Positions 1 through 7,950 of a stretch of DNA of 64,000 nt are shown here, one piece after another; within the stretch, counting starts at the first letter, position 1, and every line of letters begins with the position of its first letter. Made by a program: the position numbers and the translations under genes. The notes under the pieces were generated by a model. That model saw only the letters and a program-made list of their open reading frames with translations, was not told the origin of the DNA and ran no database searches. Source of the DNA: an uncultured Opitutia bacterium (GTDB taxonomy: Bacteria > Verrucomicrobiota > Verrucomicrobiia > Opitutales > Opitutaceae); the NCBI GenBank assembly GCA_903872505.1, contig CAIQKV010000078.1:83856-147855 (forward strand). The letters are read 5' to 3'.

Positions 1-169
1 TCGCGGCCTTGCGCACCTCGCGCCAGGCCTTGTTCATCTTGTTCATCGTCTGCTCCAGCTCGGTCTCCGGCTTCTCCGCCTTGACGGCGGGCTTCGGGTC
101 CTCGGCGCGCACGCCGGGGGCGGAAATGAGGGCCAACGCGAGGGAGAGGAGCAGCAGGCGGAGCTTCAT
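1..169 (-). CDS. Partial (C-terminus off window) secreted protein, possibly soluble cytochrome b562-like
   Basis: Reverse strand reads MKLRLLLLSLALALISAPGVRAEDPKPAVKAEKPETELEQTMNKMNKAWREVRKAA; signal peptide then a helical ELEQTMNKMNKAWR segment. Confidence 0.5.
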   Translation of the reverse strand, partial: MKLRLLLLSLALALISAPGVRAEDPKPAVKAEKPETELEQTMNKMNKAWREVRKAA

Positions 170-309
170 ATGGGTGGAGGGAGATGGAGGAATCCCGGTG
201 GTCTGGCGATTTTTTTCGGGCGCGTCGCCTGCCGCCGCCGGCGCAGCCCCGCCGTCCGGTCGGCCGCTTTGCCCTTGGCGAAGCGGGGCGATGCCTGTTC
301 CCTGCCGGG

Positions 310-771
310 ATGAGCGCAGCGCCGCGCAATCCGCCCGAGCCGCCCGAGGGGGAAACCCCGCGCCGTGAATTCCGGCTCAAGCCAACCGAGTTCGAGCGCG
401 CCAACCGTCCCGCGGATGCCTTCGGGGACAACGCCGCGATCGACACCCGGCAGATTTACCGCGAGGCCAACGCCCGGTCCCCGTCCGCGGCCGCCCCGGC
501 CCCGGCCGAGAACGAGGTGCAGGCCATTCTCCGCGACAATGTCGCCCGGGCCCAAGCTGCCGGCCTGGACGAGGTCATCCCCCAGCGCCGCCGGCCTTCG
601 CGCCGCAAGCGCGACTACTGGCTGATGCTGGGGGTCGGGAATCTGCTGGTGGTCGGCGCGGTGCTCGGGCTGCACCAGAACGCCGTCACGCTCGTGTTCG
701 GCCTCAGCGCCGTCGTGCTGTTCACCCTGGGGCTGACCTGGGTGATGTGGGCCGTGATGGACGACTACTGA
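310..771 (+). CDS. Small membrane protein of unknown function, two predicted C-terminal TM helices
   Basis: ORF 184..771; start placed at ATG 310 (MSAAPRNPPEPPEG...); hydrophobic YWLMLGVGNLLVVGAVLGL and VTLVFGLSAVVLFTLGLTWVMWAV. Confidence 0.55.
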   Translation: MSAAPRNPPEPPEGETPRREFRLKPTEFERANRPADAFGDNAAIDTRQIYREANARSPSAAAPAPAENEVQAILRDNVARAQAAGLDEVIPQRRRPSRRKRDYWLMLGVGNLLVVGAVLGLHQNAVTLVFGLSAVVLFTLGLTWVMWAVMDDY

Positions 772-787
772 GCCGCCGGCGGAAGCG

Positions 788-1795
788 TCAGGTGCGCCGG
801 CCGATCAGCTCCCACATCAGGATGGCGGCCGCCACGGAGACGTTGAGCGACTCGACCCTGCCGCTGCCGGGAATCGTGACGAGCCGCGTGCAGTGCGCCG
901 CCACGTCCGGCGCGAGGCCTTGCTCCTCATTGCCCAGCACCAGCGCGATGGGCTTGGCTCTCACCGCCGGCGAGCCGGCCGCGGGTTTGCCGCCCGGGCC
1001 GCCGCCCAGTTTGCCGCCGCGCGTCGCCGCGCCCACCACGTCGTAGCCCGCGTCCACCAGCTCGCGCGCGAACGCCGCCAGGCCGGGCACGCGCCACACC
1101 TCGAGATGTTCAAACCCGCCCTCGGCCACGCGATGGGCCGCGTCGTTCGGCCGCGCCGCGGCCGCGTCGTCCGGGATCACGAGCCGTGGCACGCCCAGGA
1201 ACGCCGCCGTGCGCGCGATCGCGCCGAGATTGTGCGCGTTGCCGATGCGGTCGAGCACGAGGAGCGCCTCGCCCCGCCGCGCCCACGCCTGCAGGTTCTC
1301 GGCCGTCGGCGCCCGCAGCGGGGCCGCCGCCACGACCGCCACGATGCCGCCGTGATGGAGGGAACCGGAAATCTTCTCGAGCTCGGCCGGCTCCACGCAG
1401 CGGTAGATCTTCTTCGCCTGTGCGAGCACCTTCGACATCACCCCGACCTGGCGGCTTCTTTCCAAGTCGAAGAACAGCCGCTGGATCGAGGCCGGGTCGC
1501 GCGCAAACCGCGCCCGCACCGCCGCCAGCCCGCAGATCTTCAGCTCGTCGCGCGCCGGGCCGCTGCGCGAGCCCTTCAGCTCCGGCGCAGGTGCTGCGGC
1601 CTCCGCTCCCGCCGGACGGGCCGGCGCCGGGGTGTGCGTCGCCGTGGAGGCACGGCGGTCGCCGGTCCCACGGTCTTCCGCCCGCCGGTCCCCGGCCGTT
1701 CCACGCAACCGGACCGGGCCGGCCGGCGCGACAAATTCACCGGTGGAGGCGGGTGCCTGGCGGGAGCCTGGACCGGGCTGGGAAAAATGGGCCAT
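788..1795 (-). CDS. SpoU/TrmH family RNA methyltransferase
   Basis: LDRIGNAHNLGAIARTAAFLGV, ALVLGNEEQGL, IPGSGRVESLNVSVAAAILMWEL are SpoU motifs; ORF extends to 1966, ATG 1795 chosen. Confidence 0.85.
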   Translation of the reverse strand: MAHFSQPGPGSRQAPASTGEFVAPAGPVRLRGTAGDRRAEDRGTGDRRASTATHTPAPARPAGAEAAAPAPELKGSRSGPARDELKICGLAAVRARFARDPASIQRLFFDLERSRQVGVMSKVLAQAKKIYRCVEPAELEKISGSLHHGGIVAVVAAAPLRAPTAENLQAWARRGEALLVLDRIGNAHNLGAIARTAAFLGVPRLVIPDDAAAARPNDAAHRVAEGGFEHLEVWRVPGLAAFARELVDAGYDVVGAATRGGKLGGGPGGKPAAGSPAVRAKPIALVLGNEEQGLAPDVAAHCTRLVTIPGSGRVESLNVSVAAAILMWELIGRRT

Positions 1796-1977
1796 GCCCC
1801 ACCCTGCATCAGGTCCGGCCCGAAACCAAACAAAAGCGCGCGGCCGGGCGGGAGATTTCACCACAACCGCACCACGGCGCGATGATCGCCACCAACCTGC
1901 CGCTTCGAGCAGTTCCCGCCTTTGTTTTTCGCCCAGTTTCAGGGGGAATTGCAGTTGCGCAGCCAAGGGTCACGACT

Positions 1978-3939
1978 ATGCCTGCACCTTCTTTCGGTCG
2001 ATCGATGAAGGCACCAGCTGAAAAAGCTTTTCCCGCCCTGCCGGCCGCGCTCGCGGGCGCCGCGATCGTGTTCGCCGCCATCTTGGCCTATGCGAACACG
2101 TTTCAGGTGCCGTTCTTGATGGACGATCTGATCGGCTTCCGGCTCCTCGCGGCGCCCAAGGTGGGGAAGACCCTGGGCGATCTGCTGCTGCCGCACAACT
2201 CCTTGGCGGGAGGCCGGCCGTTGTTGAATCTCACTTTCGCCCTCAACCAGGCCTGGAGCGGCCCCGCGGTGTGGAGCTATCACCTGGTGAACCTGGTGAT
2301 CCATGCGAGCGCGGGCCTGGCCTTGTTCGGGGTGACATGGCGCACGGGGCGCTTGCTCCGCGCGGCCAACCCGGGGATGTCCGCCGGGGCGCCGGTCGCT
2401 GCGGGTGCATGCATCGCGCTGCTCTGGACCGTGCATCCCTTGCAGACCGAGGCGGTGACCTACCTCAGCCAGCGCGCCGAATCGCTCATGGGCTTGTTCT
2501 ACCTGGTGACGCTGTACGGCTTCATCCGGTCACAGCAATCGGCCCATCCCGGCCGCTGGCTTGGGCTGTCGGCCGCGGCCTGCTTTTGCGGCATGGCGAC
2601 CAAGGAGGTGATGGTGACGGCCCCGGTTCTCATCCTGCTCTATGATCGCACGTTTGTTTCGCGTTCGTTCCGGGAGGCCGTCGCGAAACGGCCGGTGTAT
2701 TACGGCGCCCTGGCTTCATCCTGGATCTTGCTGGCGGGGTTGATGTGCAGTGCGTCCGCCGGGGCTCGCGGCGTGGGTATTGGCGCGGGCGTGGGGTGGG
2801 CAAGTTACCTGCTGACGGAAAGCCGGGTGGTCGTGCTGTATGGCAAACTGGCGCTGTGGCCCGCCCCGCTGGTGTTCGACTACGGACCGGACATGCTGGA
2901 GCGCGAGGTGCTGCCGGTGCTGCCGTTTGCCCTGCTGCTGCTGGCGGGCCTGGGGGCGGCGGTCGCCTGCTATGCCCGAGGGAGAAAAGTCCTCGGCTTC
3001 GCGATGGCGAGCTTCTTCATCCTGCTGGCGCCGACGTCGAGCTTTGTGCCCATCGCGGGGCAACCGATGGCGGAAAGCCGCATGTACCTGCCGCTGGCCG
3101 CGGTCGCGACGTTGCTGACGGTCGGGGTTGGCCGCGCTTTCGGACGATCGGCCCGGTATGTGCTGGGGGCGCTGGTGATTGCCTTGGCCGCACTGACGGT
3201 GGCGCGAAACCACGACTATCGGAGCGCCATGGCCATCTGGGAGGATACGGTGTTGAAGCGTCCGAATAACGCCCGGGCCCAGAACAACCTGGGTACCGCC
3301 TTGAAATATCTGTCGCGGGAAGACGAAGCCGTCGAACACTTCAAAACCGCCCTGCGCCTCAACCCGGATTACGCCGAGGCGCGCTTCAATCTGGCTGACA
3401 CCCTGCTCAGTTCCGGGCACGCCGCCGAGGCGGCCACCCAATTCCAGCTCGGCCTGGAAATAAAGCCCGATAACAGCGTCGCGCACTGCGATTTGGCCAA
3501 TGCGCTGTCCGCCCTGCCCGGCCGCGAGGTCGAGGCGGAGGCTAGTTACCGGGCGGCGCTGCGCCTGAATCCGAATTTTACGGACGCGCACGTCAACCTG
3601 GGCAACCTGCTGCTCCGGAAGCCGGGGAACACGGCCGAGGCCATCAGCCAGTATGAAGCGGCGCTGCGCATTGATCCCGGGCATTTGCTGGCCCATTACT
3701 TTCTGGCCGGTGCCCTCTCCACCCAGCCGGAATCCCGGGACGCCGCGATCGCCCAGTACGAAGCCGCGCTGCGGCTCCGGCCCGATTTCCTCGAGGGGCA
3801 TATCAGCTTGGGCAACCTCCTCCTGGATACGCCCGGCCACCGAGCGGAGGCCTTCGCCCATGGCGAGGCCGCCCTGCGCCTCAATCCCACCAATGAAGCC
3901 GCGCGTCAGCTCGCCGCCCGGCTGGGGTTGACCCCGTGA
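1978..3939 (+). CDS. Polytopic GT-C-like (PMT/TMTC-type) protein with C-terminal TPR array
   Basis: ORF 1186..3939, start ATG 1978 (or 2005); MDD motif in first loop, multiple TM helices, then repeated NLGxALxxxGxxxEAxxxxxxALRLNP TPR units. Confidence 0.8.
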   Translation: MPAPSFGRSMKAPAEKAFPALPAALAGAAIVFAAILAYANTFQVPFLMDDLIGFRLLAAPKVGKTLGDLLLPHNSLAGGRPLLNLTFALNQAWSGPAVWSYHLVNLVIHASAGLALFGVTWRTGRLLRAANPGMSAGAPVAAGACIALLWTVHPLQTEAVTYLSQRAESLMGLFYLVTLYGFIRSQQSAHPGRWLGLSAAACFCGMATKEVMVTAPVLILLYDRTFVSRSFREAVAKRPVYYGALASSWILLAGLMCSASAGARGVGIGAGVGWASYLLTESRVVVLYGKLALWPAPLVFDYGPDMLEREVLPVLPFALLLLAGLGAAVACYARGRKVLGFAMASFFILLAPTSSFVPIAGQPMAESRMYLPLAAVATLLTVGVGRAFGRSARYVLGALVIALAALTVARNHDYRSAMAIWEDTVLKRPNNARAQNNLGTALKYLSREDEAVEHFKTALRLNPDYAEARFNLADTLLSSGHAAEAATQFQLGLEIKPDNSVAHCDLANALSALPGREVEAEASYRAALRLNPNFTDAHVNLGNLLLRKPGNTAEAISQYEAALRIDPGHLLAHYFLAGALSTQPESRDAAIAQYEAALRLRPDFLEGHISLGNLLLDTPGHRAEAFAHGEAALRLNPTNEAARQLAARLGLTP

Positions 3940-4060
3940 TTATCCTCGGCGCGCCGCGCCGGCATCCTCTGCCGCCGGGGATCGCAGGAAACAGCACCGT
4001 CTAGTTCCGCCCAGCGCACTGCGGTGGTGAAGTGCTCGGTCGCGACGGCCGTCCGCGCCG

Positions 4061-5710
4061 TCAGTAGCCCTTGAAATGCTTCGGGTCGTCCGGGTGCTGG
4101 TAGCGCGTGACGTAGGTCTGGTTGCTGGCGGCCAGCTTCATGAACGTGTCGAGCGGCACCACCTCCACCGGGCCGGTGAGCTGCTTGATCACCTCGACCA
4201 GGCTGTTGACGTCGTTCGACTCGCGCACGTGCACCAGCAGGAAGTACGGCCGCTTGGCGTTGAGCGCGATCAGCTCGTTCATGTCGGCGGTGACATCCTC
4301 GCGCGGGCGGCGCGGGTCGATGTAGTAGTCGTAGGAAATCAGCGGCCGGGAGCCGCGGAGGTCGCGCGTGCGCGCCGGGCCGTAGCCATTGATGAAGCCC
4401 GCCGCATCCGGGAAGGCCGCATAGTAGCGGTCCACCGTCTCCTTGGTGAGGTCGGCGTTGCCGACATTTCCGTCGGCCGCGGAGTTGTCCATGATTTCAA
4501 AGATGGTCTCGTCGAGCACCTTCATCAGGTCGCTGGCCTCCTGCATGAGCAGGCCGAAGCGGTTCGCCGGGATGTGATTCGGGTACATGTAGGACGGGCC
4601 GGACAGCCCGCCGATGAAGTAGTCCGCCGGCGTCGCCGACTCGTGGAAATACTCGAGCGCGGCGGGCGAGAAATGCACCCAGCCCATGATCGCGCCCCAG
4701 GCGAGCGGGATGCGGCCGCGGCCGGGCTTGGTCCACACGCCGATGCCGATGCCGTCGGACTGGACGAAGGAGATGTAGACTTTCGCCTGCGCGGTGAGCT
4801 TCTGCTCCGGCGTCACGTGGTGGTGGTTGGTGAACTTGAAGCCGGGCGTGAAGCCGAACTGGCAGTTGAAGCTCAGGTTCGGGAGGCTCTGCAGGCCCTC
4901 CATCTTGAGCCCGTAGGTCGAGATCAGCGTCGTGTGCTGCTCCTCGGTGTCCTTGCCGTAGACGTGCCAGCCGAAGATCGTGCCGCCGGGGTTCAGCTCG
5001 GAGAAGAACTGCTTCTCCAGCGCCAGCTCGTCGGCGTGGATCGGGTTGGCCGAGAGGTCGTGGAAGAACATCTTCTCGCGCACGCCCCAGTCGGCGATGC
5101 CCGGGATGCGGATGTCGCCGCGGTGCCCGCCCATCAGCATCAGCTTGTCGTGGCTGCAGCGCGCCCAGTAGCGGCTTTTCGCATCGGTGTAGATCTGGGC
5201 GTCGGTCTTCCCGTTGTACCGCCCGCGCAGGTCGTCGATCGGCTTGAGCCCGTGGCGCTCGGCCAGCGGGATCAGCGCCGGCGTCACCATCACGGCGTCC
5301 TCCAGGCCGGCGATGGTGTAAGCGACGTTCATCGTCGGCATGACGGCCGGGTCCCAGACCACGTAGCCCTTCGCATACTGCGCGAACTGCGCCAGCGCCT
5401 CCTCGGCGGTCGTCAGTTCGGTGAAGTGCACGCCGTGCTTGCGCTCGTAGAAATCCTTCAGCGGCCCGGTGATTTCCCAGGGAAAGTCGGCCGCGTGCAC
5501 GATGTAGAACCGCGGGGCCGTCCGGTTGGCGAGGCCCTGCAGGCCGATGAGCAGCACCTTCTCGGGCAGGCCGGAGACGATCTTCCAGTCGCTGTTGAAA
5601 TGCATCACGTATGCCTCGCGCGCGGGCATGACGGCCGGCGCGGGGCCGGCGCCGTGCAGCCCGGCGGTGGCGGAAAGGATCAGGGCGAGGGAGAATGTCA
5701 GGCGTTTCAT
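4061..5710 (-). CDS. Secreted GxGYxYP-domain protein (putative glycoside hydrolase family)
   Basis: Signal peptide MKRLTFSLALILSATAGLHG; GGLSGPSYMYPNHIP and NRTAPRFYI typical of GxGYxYP proteins. Confidence 0.75.
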   Translation of the reverse strand: MKRLTFSLALILSATAGLHGAGPAPAVMPAREAYVMHFNSDWKIVSGLPEKVLLIGLQGLANRTAPRFYIVHAADFPWEITGPLKDFYERKHGVHFTELTTAEEALAQFAQYAKGYVVWDPAVMPTMNVAYTIAGLEDAVMVTPALIPLAERHGLKPIDDLRGRYNGKTDAQIYTDAKSRYWARCSHDKLMLMGGHRGDIRIPGIADWGVREKMFFHDLSANPIHADELALEKQFFSELNPGGTIFGWHVYGKDTEEQHTTLISTYGLKMEGLQSLPNLSFNCQFGFTPGFKFTNHHHVTPEQKLTAQAKVYISFVQSDGIGIGVWTKPGRGRIPLAWGAIMGWVHFSPAALEYFHESATPADYFIGGLSGPSYMYPNHIPANRFGLLMQEASDLMKVLDETIFEIMDNSAADGNVGNADLTKETVDRYYAAFPDAAGFINGYGPARTRDLRGSRPLISYDYYIDPRRPREDVTADMNELIALNAKRPYFLLVHVRESNDVNSLVEVIKQLTGPVEVVPLDTFMKLAASNQTYVTRYQHPDDPKHFKGY

Positions 5711-5714
5711 GGGA

Positions 5715-6248
5715 TTATTTCTTGGCCGCCTCCTCCGGCACCTTGGTGAAATGATAGACCAGCGGCCGGCTGCGCGTGCTGTGCAGCTCGATCAGCAGCA
5801 GCTCGTTCCCGCCCTCGAGCAGCCGGTATTCTTCGTAGAGCCGCATCGTGGCGTTGCCCTGCGAGGTCTCGAGGGGCACCTGCGCCTCGACCCGCAGCGT
5901 GCGCCCGCCGTCGAGCCATGCCGCCGTCACGTGCGCGGCCTCCTTCGGCTGCGGATAGACGGCCATGTGCCGCTGGTCGACGCGGAAGAAATTCACGATC
6001 TCCACCGGCGCCACCGTGTCCACCGTGTTGGTGGCGGTGACCTTGGTCGCGTGCCAGGTCATGTCATGGCGGAGGCCGACCTTGCTGCCGTCCGTCGCGA
6101 TGACGAGGTCCATGGTGGTCCAACTGTCGAGCGCGGTGCTGCGGGCCGGATCCATCCGCCAGCGGCCGTTGATCGCCGGGTCGCCGGCCAGTGCCGCCAG
6201 CGGCAGGAGCGCGAGACCCAGCAGGAATTTCAGGAGGGTGCGTTTCAT
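5715..6248 (-). CDS. Small secreted protein, lipocalin-like/unknown
   Basis: MKRTLLKFLLGLALLPLAALAGDPAINGRW... signal peptide; 4 bp upstream of the GxGYxYP gene. Confidence 0.6.
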   Translation of the reverse strand: MKRTLLKFLLGLALLPLAALAGDPAINGRWRMDPARSTALDSWTTMDLVIATDGSKVGLRHDMTWHATKVTATNTVDTVAPVEIVNFFRVDQRHMAVYPQPKEAAHVTAAWLDGGRTLRVEAQVPLETSQGNATMRLYEEYRLLEGGNELLLIELHSTRSRPLVYHFTKVPEEAAKK

Positions 6249-6296
6249 GGGAAGATTCCCCACCATGAAGCACCGCCGGGGGAGCGATTACTAGAC

Positions 6297-6316
6297 GAAA
6301 AACGGGAAATTCCCGT
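6297..6316 (-). terminator. Rho-independent terminator of the RlmM-like gene
   Basis: Minus strand ACGGGAATTTCCCGTTTTTC directly at the stop codon. Confidence 0.5.
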
Positions 6317-7320
6317 CAGCTTCCGGCGACCTCGCCGACCACGGTGAACTCCTCGCGGTCGTGATAGAGGTGGCGGACCCGGAAGCCGGGCGCGTGCTGC
6401 ACGAACGGCGAATCCGAGGCGCGCAGCTCCGCCAGCAGCGCCACGGGGTCGACCCGGCCAAACTTCAGGTTGATGACGAAGCGCCGGCACCAGCGCTGCG
6501 CCAGCCACGGGGCGACGAGGTGCTGCAGCACATGGTGCGGCTCCTCCACCAGGTCGCAGAAAAGCCAGTCCAGCGTGACGCCGGCCTTCGGCGCGTATTT
6601 GAACGCGTCCTCGCGCCAGTGCTCGATCAACGGGTGGTTGAGCGCGCCGCCCTTGAGCGGGCCGTTGTCGATGGCGAGCACGCGCGCACCGCGCTTGGCC
6701 GCGCTGTAGCTCCAGCCGCCCGGCGCCGCGCCGAGATCGCACACCGTTTCGCCCGCGGCCGGCTCGCGGCCGAGCACGACATAGGCCTCCTCGATCTTCA
6801 GGTAGCTGCGCGACGGGGCGAGGTCGTCGTCCGCCATCCGGCGCTGGCCGTGGCTGAGCACGTCCCGCGCGACCAGCACCCGGCCGAAGTCGGTGAAATA
6901 CACCCACAGCCCGCGCGCCGGGCCCGCCCCGCGGGGCGCCTCCGCCACCGCCAGCTTCGCGACCCGCGACAGTTTCCGCCGGAGCAACTCGCCAAACGCC
7001 GTCTCAACCGCGCCGATCCGCCGACCCAGCCCGGTGATTTCCTGCGGCCCGAGCCACACACAGGGCCACGGCGCATCCACCCGCTCGCCCTGCAGGCTGG
7101 CGAGGAAGAACTCCGCGACCCGCTGCGCGAGGGCGTTGACCGAATCGCCGCGCAATTCCACCGGCGCCATCAGCTCCGCGTGGGGAAAGGCCAGCATCTC
7201 GTCAAACGCCGCGCCGTCCGCCCGCACCCAGCCCGGCCCCTGCTCCATCGCCGTCCGGCCCGCCGCCGCCAGCTCGCGCGCGAGCAGCGGTTCAAATCCG
7301 GCCTGGCAGGTCAGCAGCAT
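6316..7320 (-). CDS. rlmM: RlmM-like 23S rRNA (cytidine-2'-O)-methyltransferase (FtsJ-type)
   Basis: SRSYLKIEEAYVVLGREPAAGETVCDLGAAPGGWSYSAAKRGARVLAIDNGPLKG. Confidence 0.8.
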   Translation of the reverse strand: MLLTCQAGFEPLLARELAAAGRTAMEQGPGWVRADGAAFDEMLAFPHAELMAPVELRGDSVNALAQRVAEFFLASLQGERVDAPWPCVWLGPQEITGLGRRIGAVETAFGELLRRKLSRVAKLAVAEAPRGAGPARGLWVYFTDFGRVLVARDVLSHGQRRMADDDLAPSRSYLKIEEAYVVLGREPAAGETVCDLGAAPGGWSYSAAKRGARVLAIDNGPLKGGALNHPLIEHWREDAFKYAPKAGVTLDWLFCDLVEEPHHVLQHLVAPWLAQRWCRRFVINLKFGRVDPVALLAELRASDSPFVQHAPGFRVRHLYHDREEFTVVGEVAGS

Positions 7321-7359
7321 GCCTGCGAACGTGGCCGCCCCCGGCCGCGCCGCGAGACG

Positions 7360-7387
7360 AAAAAGCCCGGGCGGCTGGCCCGGGCCT
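7360..7387 (-). terminator. Rho-independent terminator downstream of rhodanese gene
   Basis: Minus strand GGCCCGGGCCAGCCGCCCGGGCTTTTT. Confidence 0.7.
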
Positions 7388-7416
7388 GGAGTCGGCCGAG
7401 AGTCAGACGCGGGCGC

Positions 7417-7881
7417 TCAATGTTTCGCGCCCGGATTGGCCTGCAGCGCCCCGCTGTATTTCATCGGGACGCTCAACGGGACGTTGGTTGCGGCGCTTTG
7501 CGCCACCGGCGCGCCGGACTGCTTCCAGCCGGAGATCCCGGGCGCATAGTGCTTCACGTTGGTGTAGCCCAGCTTGACGGCGGCATCCGCCGCGGCGGCG
7601 TAGGCGTGGCACGCCGGACCGCCGCAGTAGGCGACCACCAGGGCGGTCTTGTCCGCGGGCAGCAGCGCGGCGAGCTGGTGCTTGTGCGCGATGTAATCGA
7701 TCGCACCGGGGATGTGGCCGGCCTGGTAGGATTCCGTGCCGTTCACATCGAGGATGACCACCGACTTGGCGGCGATGGCGGCCTGCAGTTCGGCCTGCGA
7801 AATGTCGGCGATCTTGGCCGACCCCGCCAACCCGGCCGTGGCGAAACAGAGGGAGGCAATCAGGGTGACAAATTTCTTCAT
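7417..7881 (-). CDS. Secreted rhodanese-like domain protein
   Basis: Signal peptide; VVILDVNGTESYQAGHIPGAIDY, VVAYCGGPACHAYAAAADAAVKLGYTNV. Confidence 0.8.
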   Translation of the reverse strand: MKKFVTLIASLCFATAGLAGSAKIADISQAELQAAIAAKSVVILDVNGTESYQAGHIPGAIDYIAHKHQLAALLPADKTALVVAYCGGPACHAYAAAADAAVKLGYTNVKHYAPGISGWKQSGAPVAQSAATNVPLSVPMKYSGALQANPGAKH

Positions 7882-7950
7882 GGGACCCCGACGCTACTCC
7901 GGACCGGCCGGTGCGCAAGTTTCCCCGCCCAGCCGGCCGCCACTCCAGGC

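Noticed and set aside
4076-5749. 557-aa ORF on + strand
   Set aside because: Shadow of the GxGYxYP gene; V/R/H-rich with no recognisable domain.
7289-7299. GGTTCAAATCC, a perfect tRNA T-loop consensus
   Set aside because: Lies within the rlmM coding sequence; no acceptor or anticodon stems fold around it.
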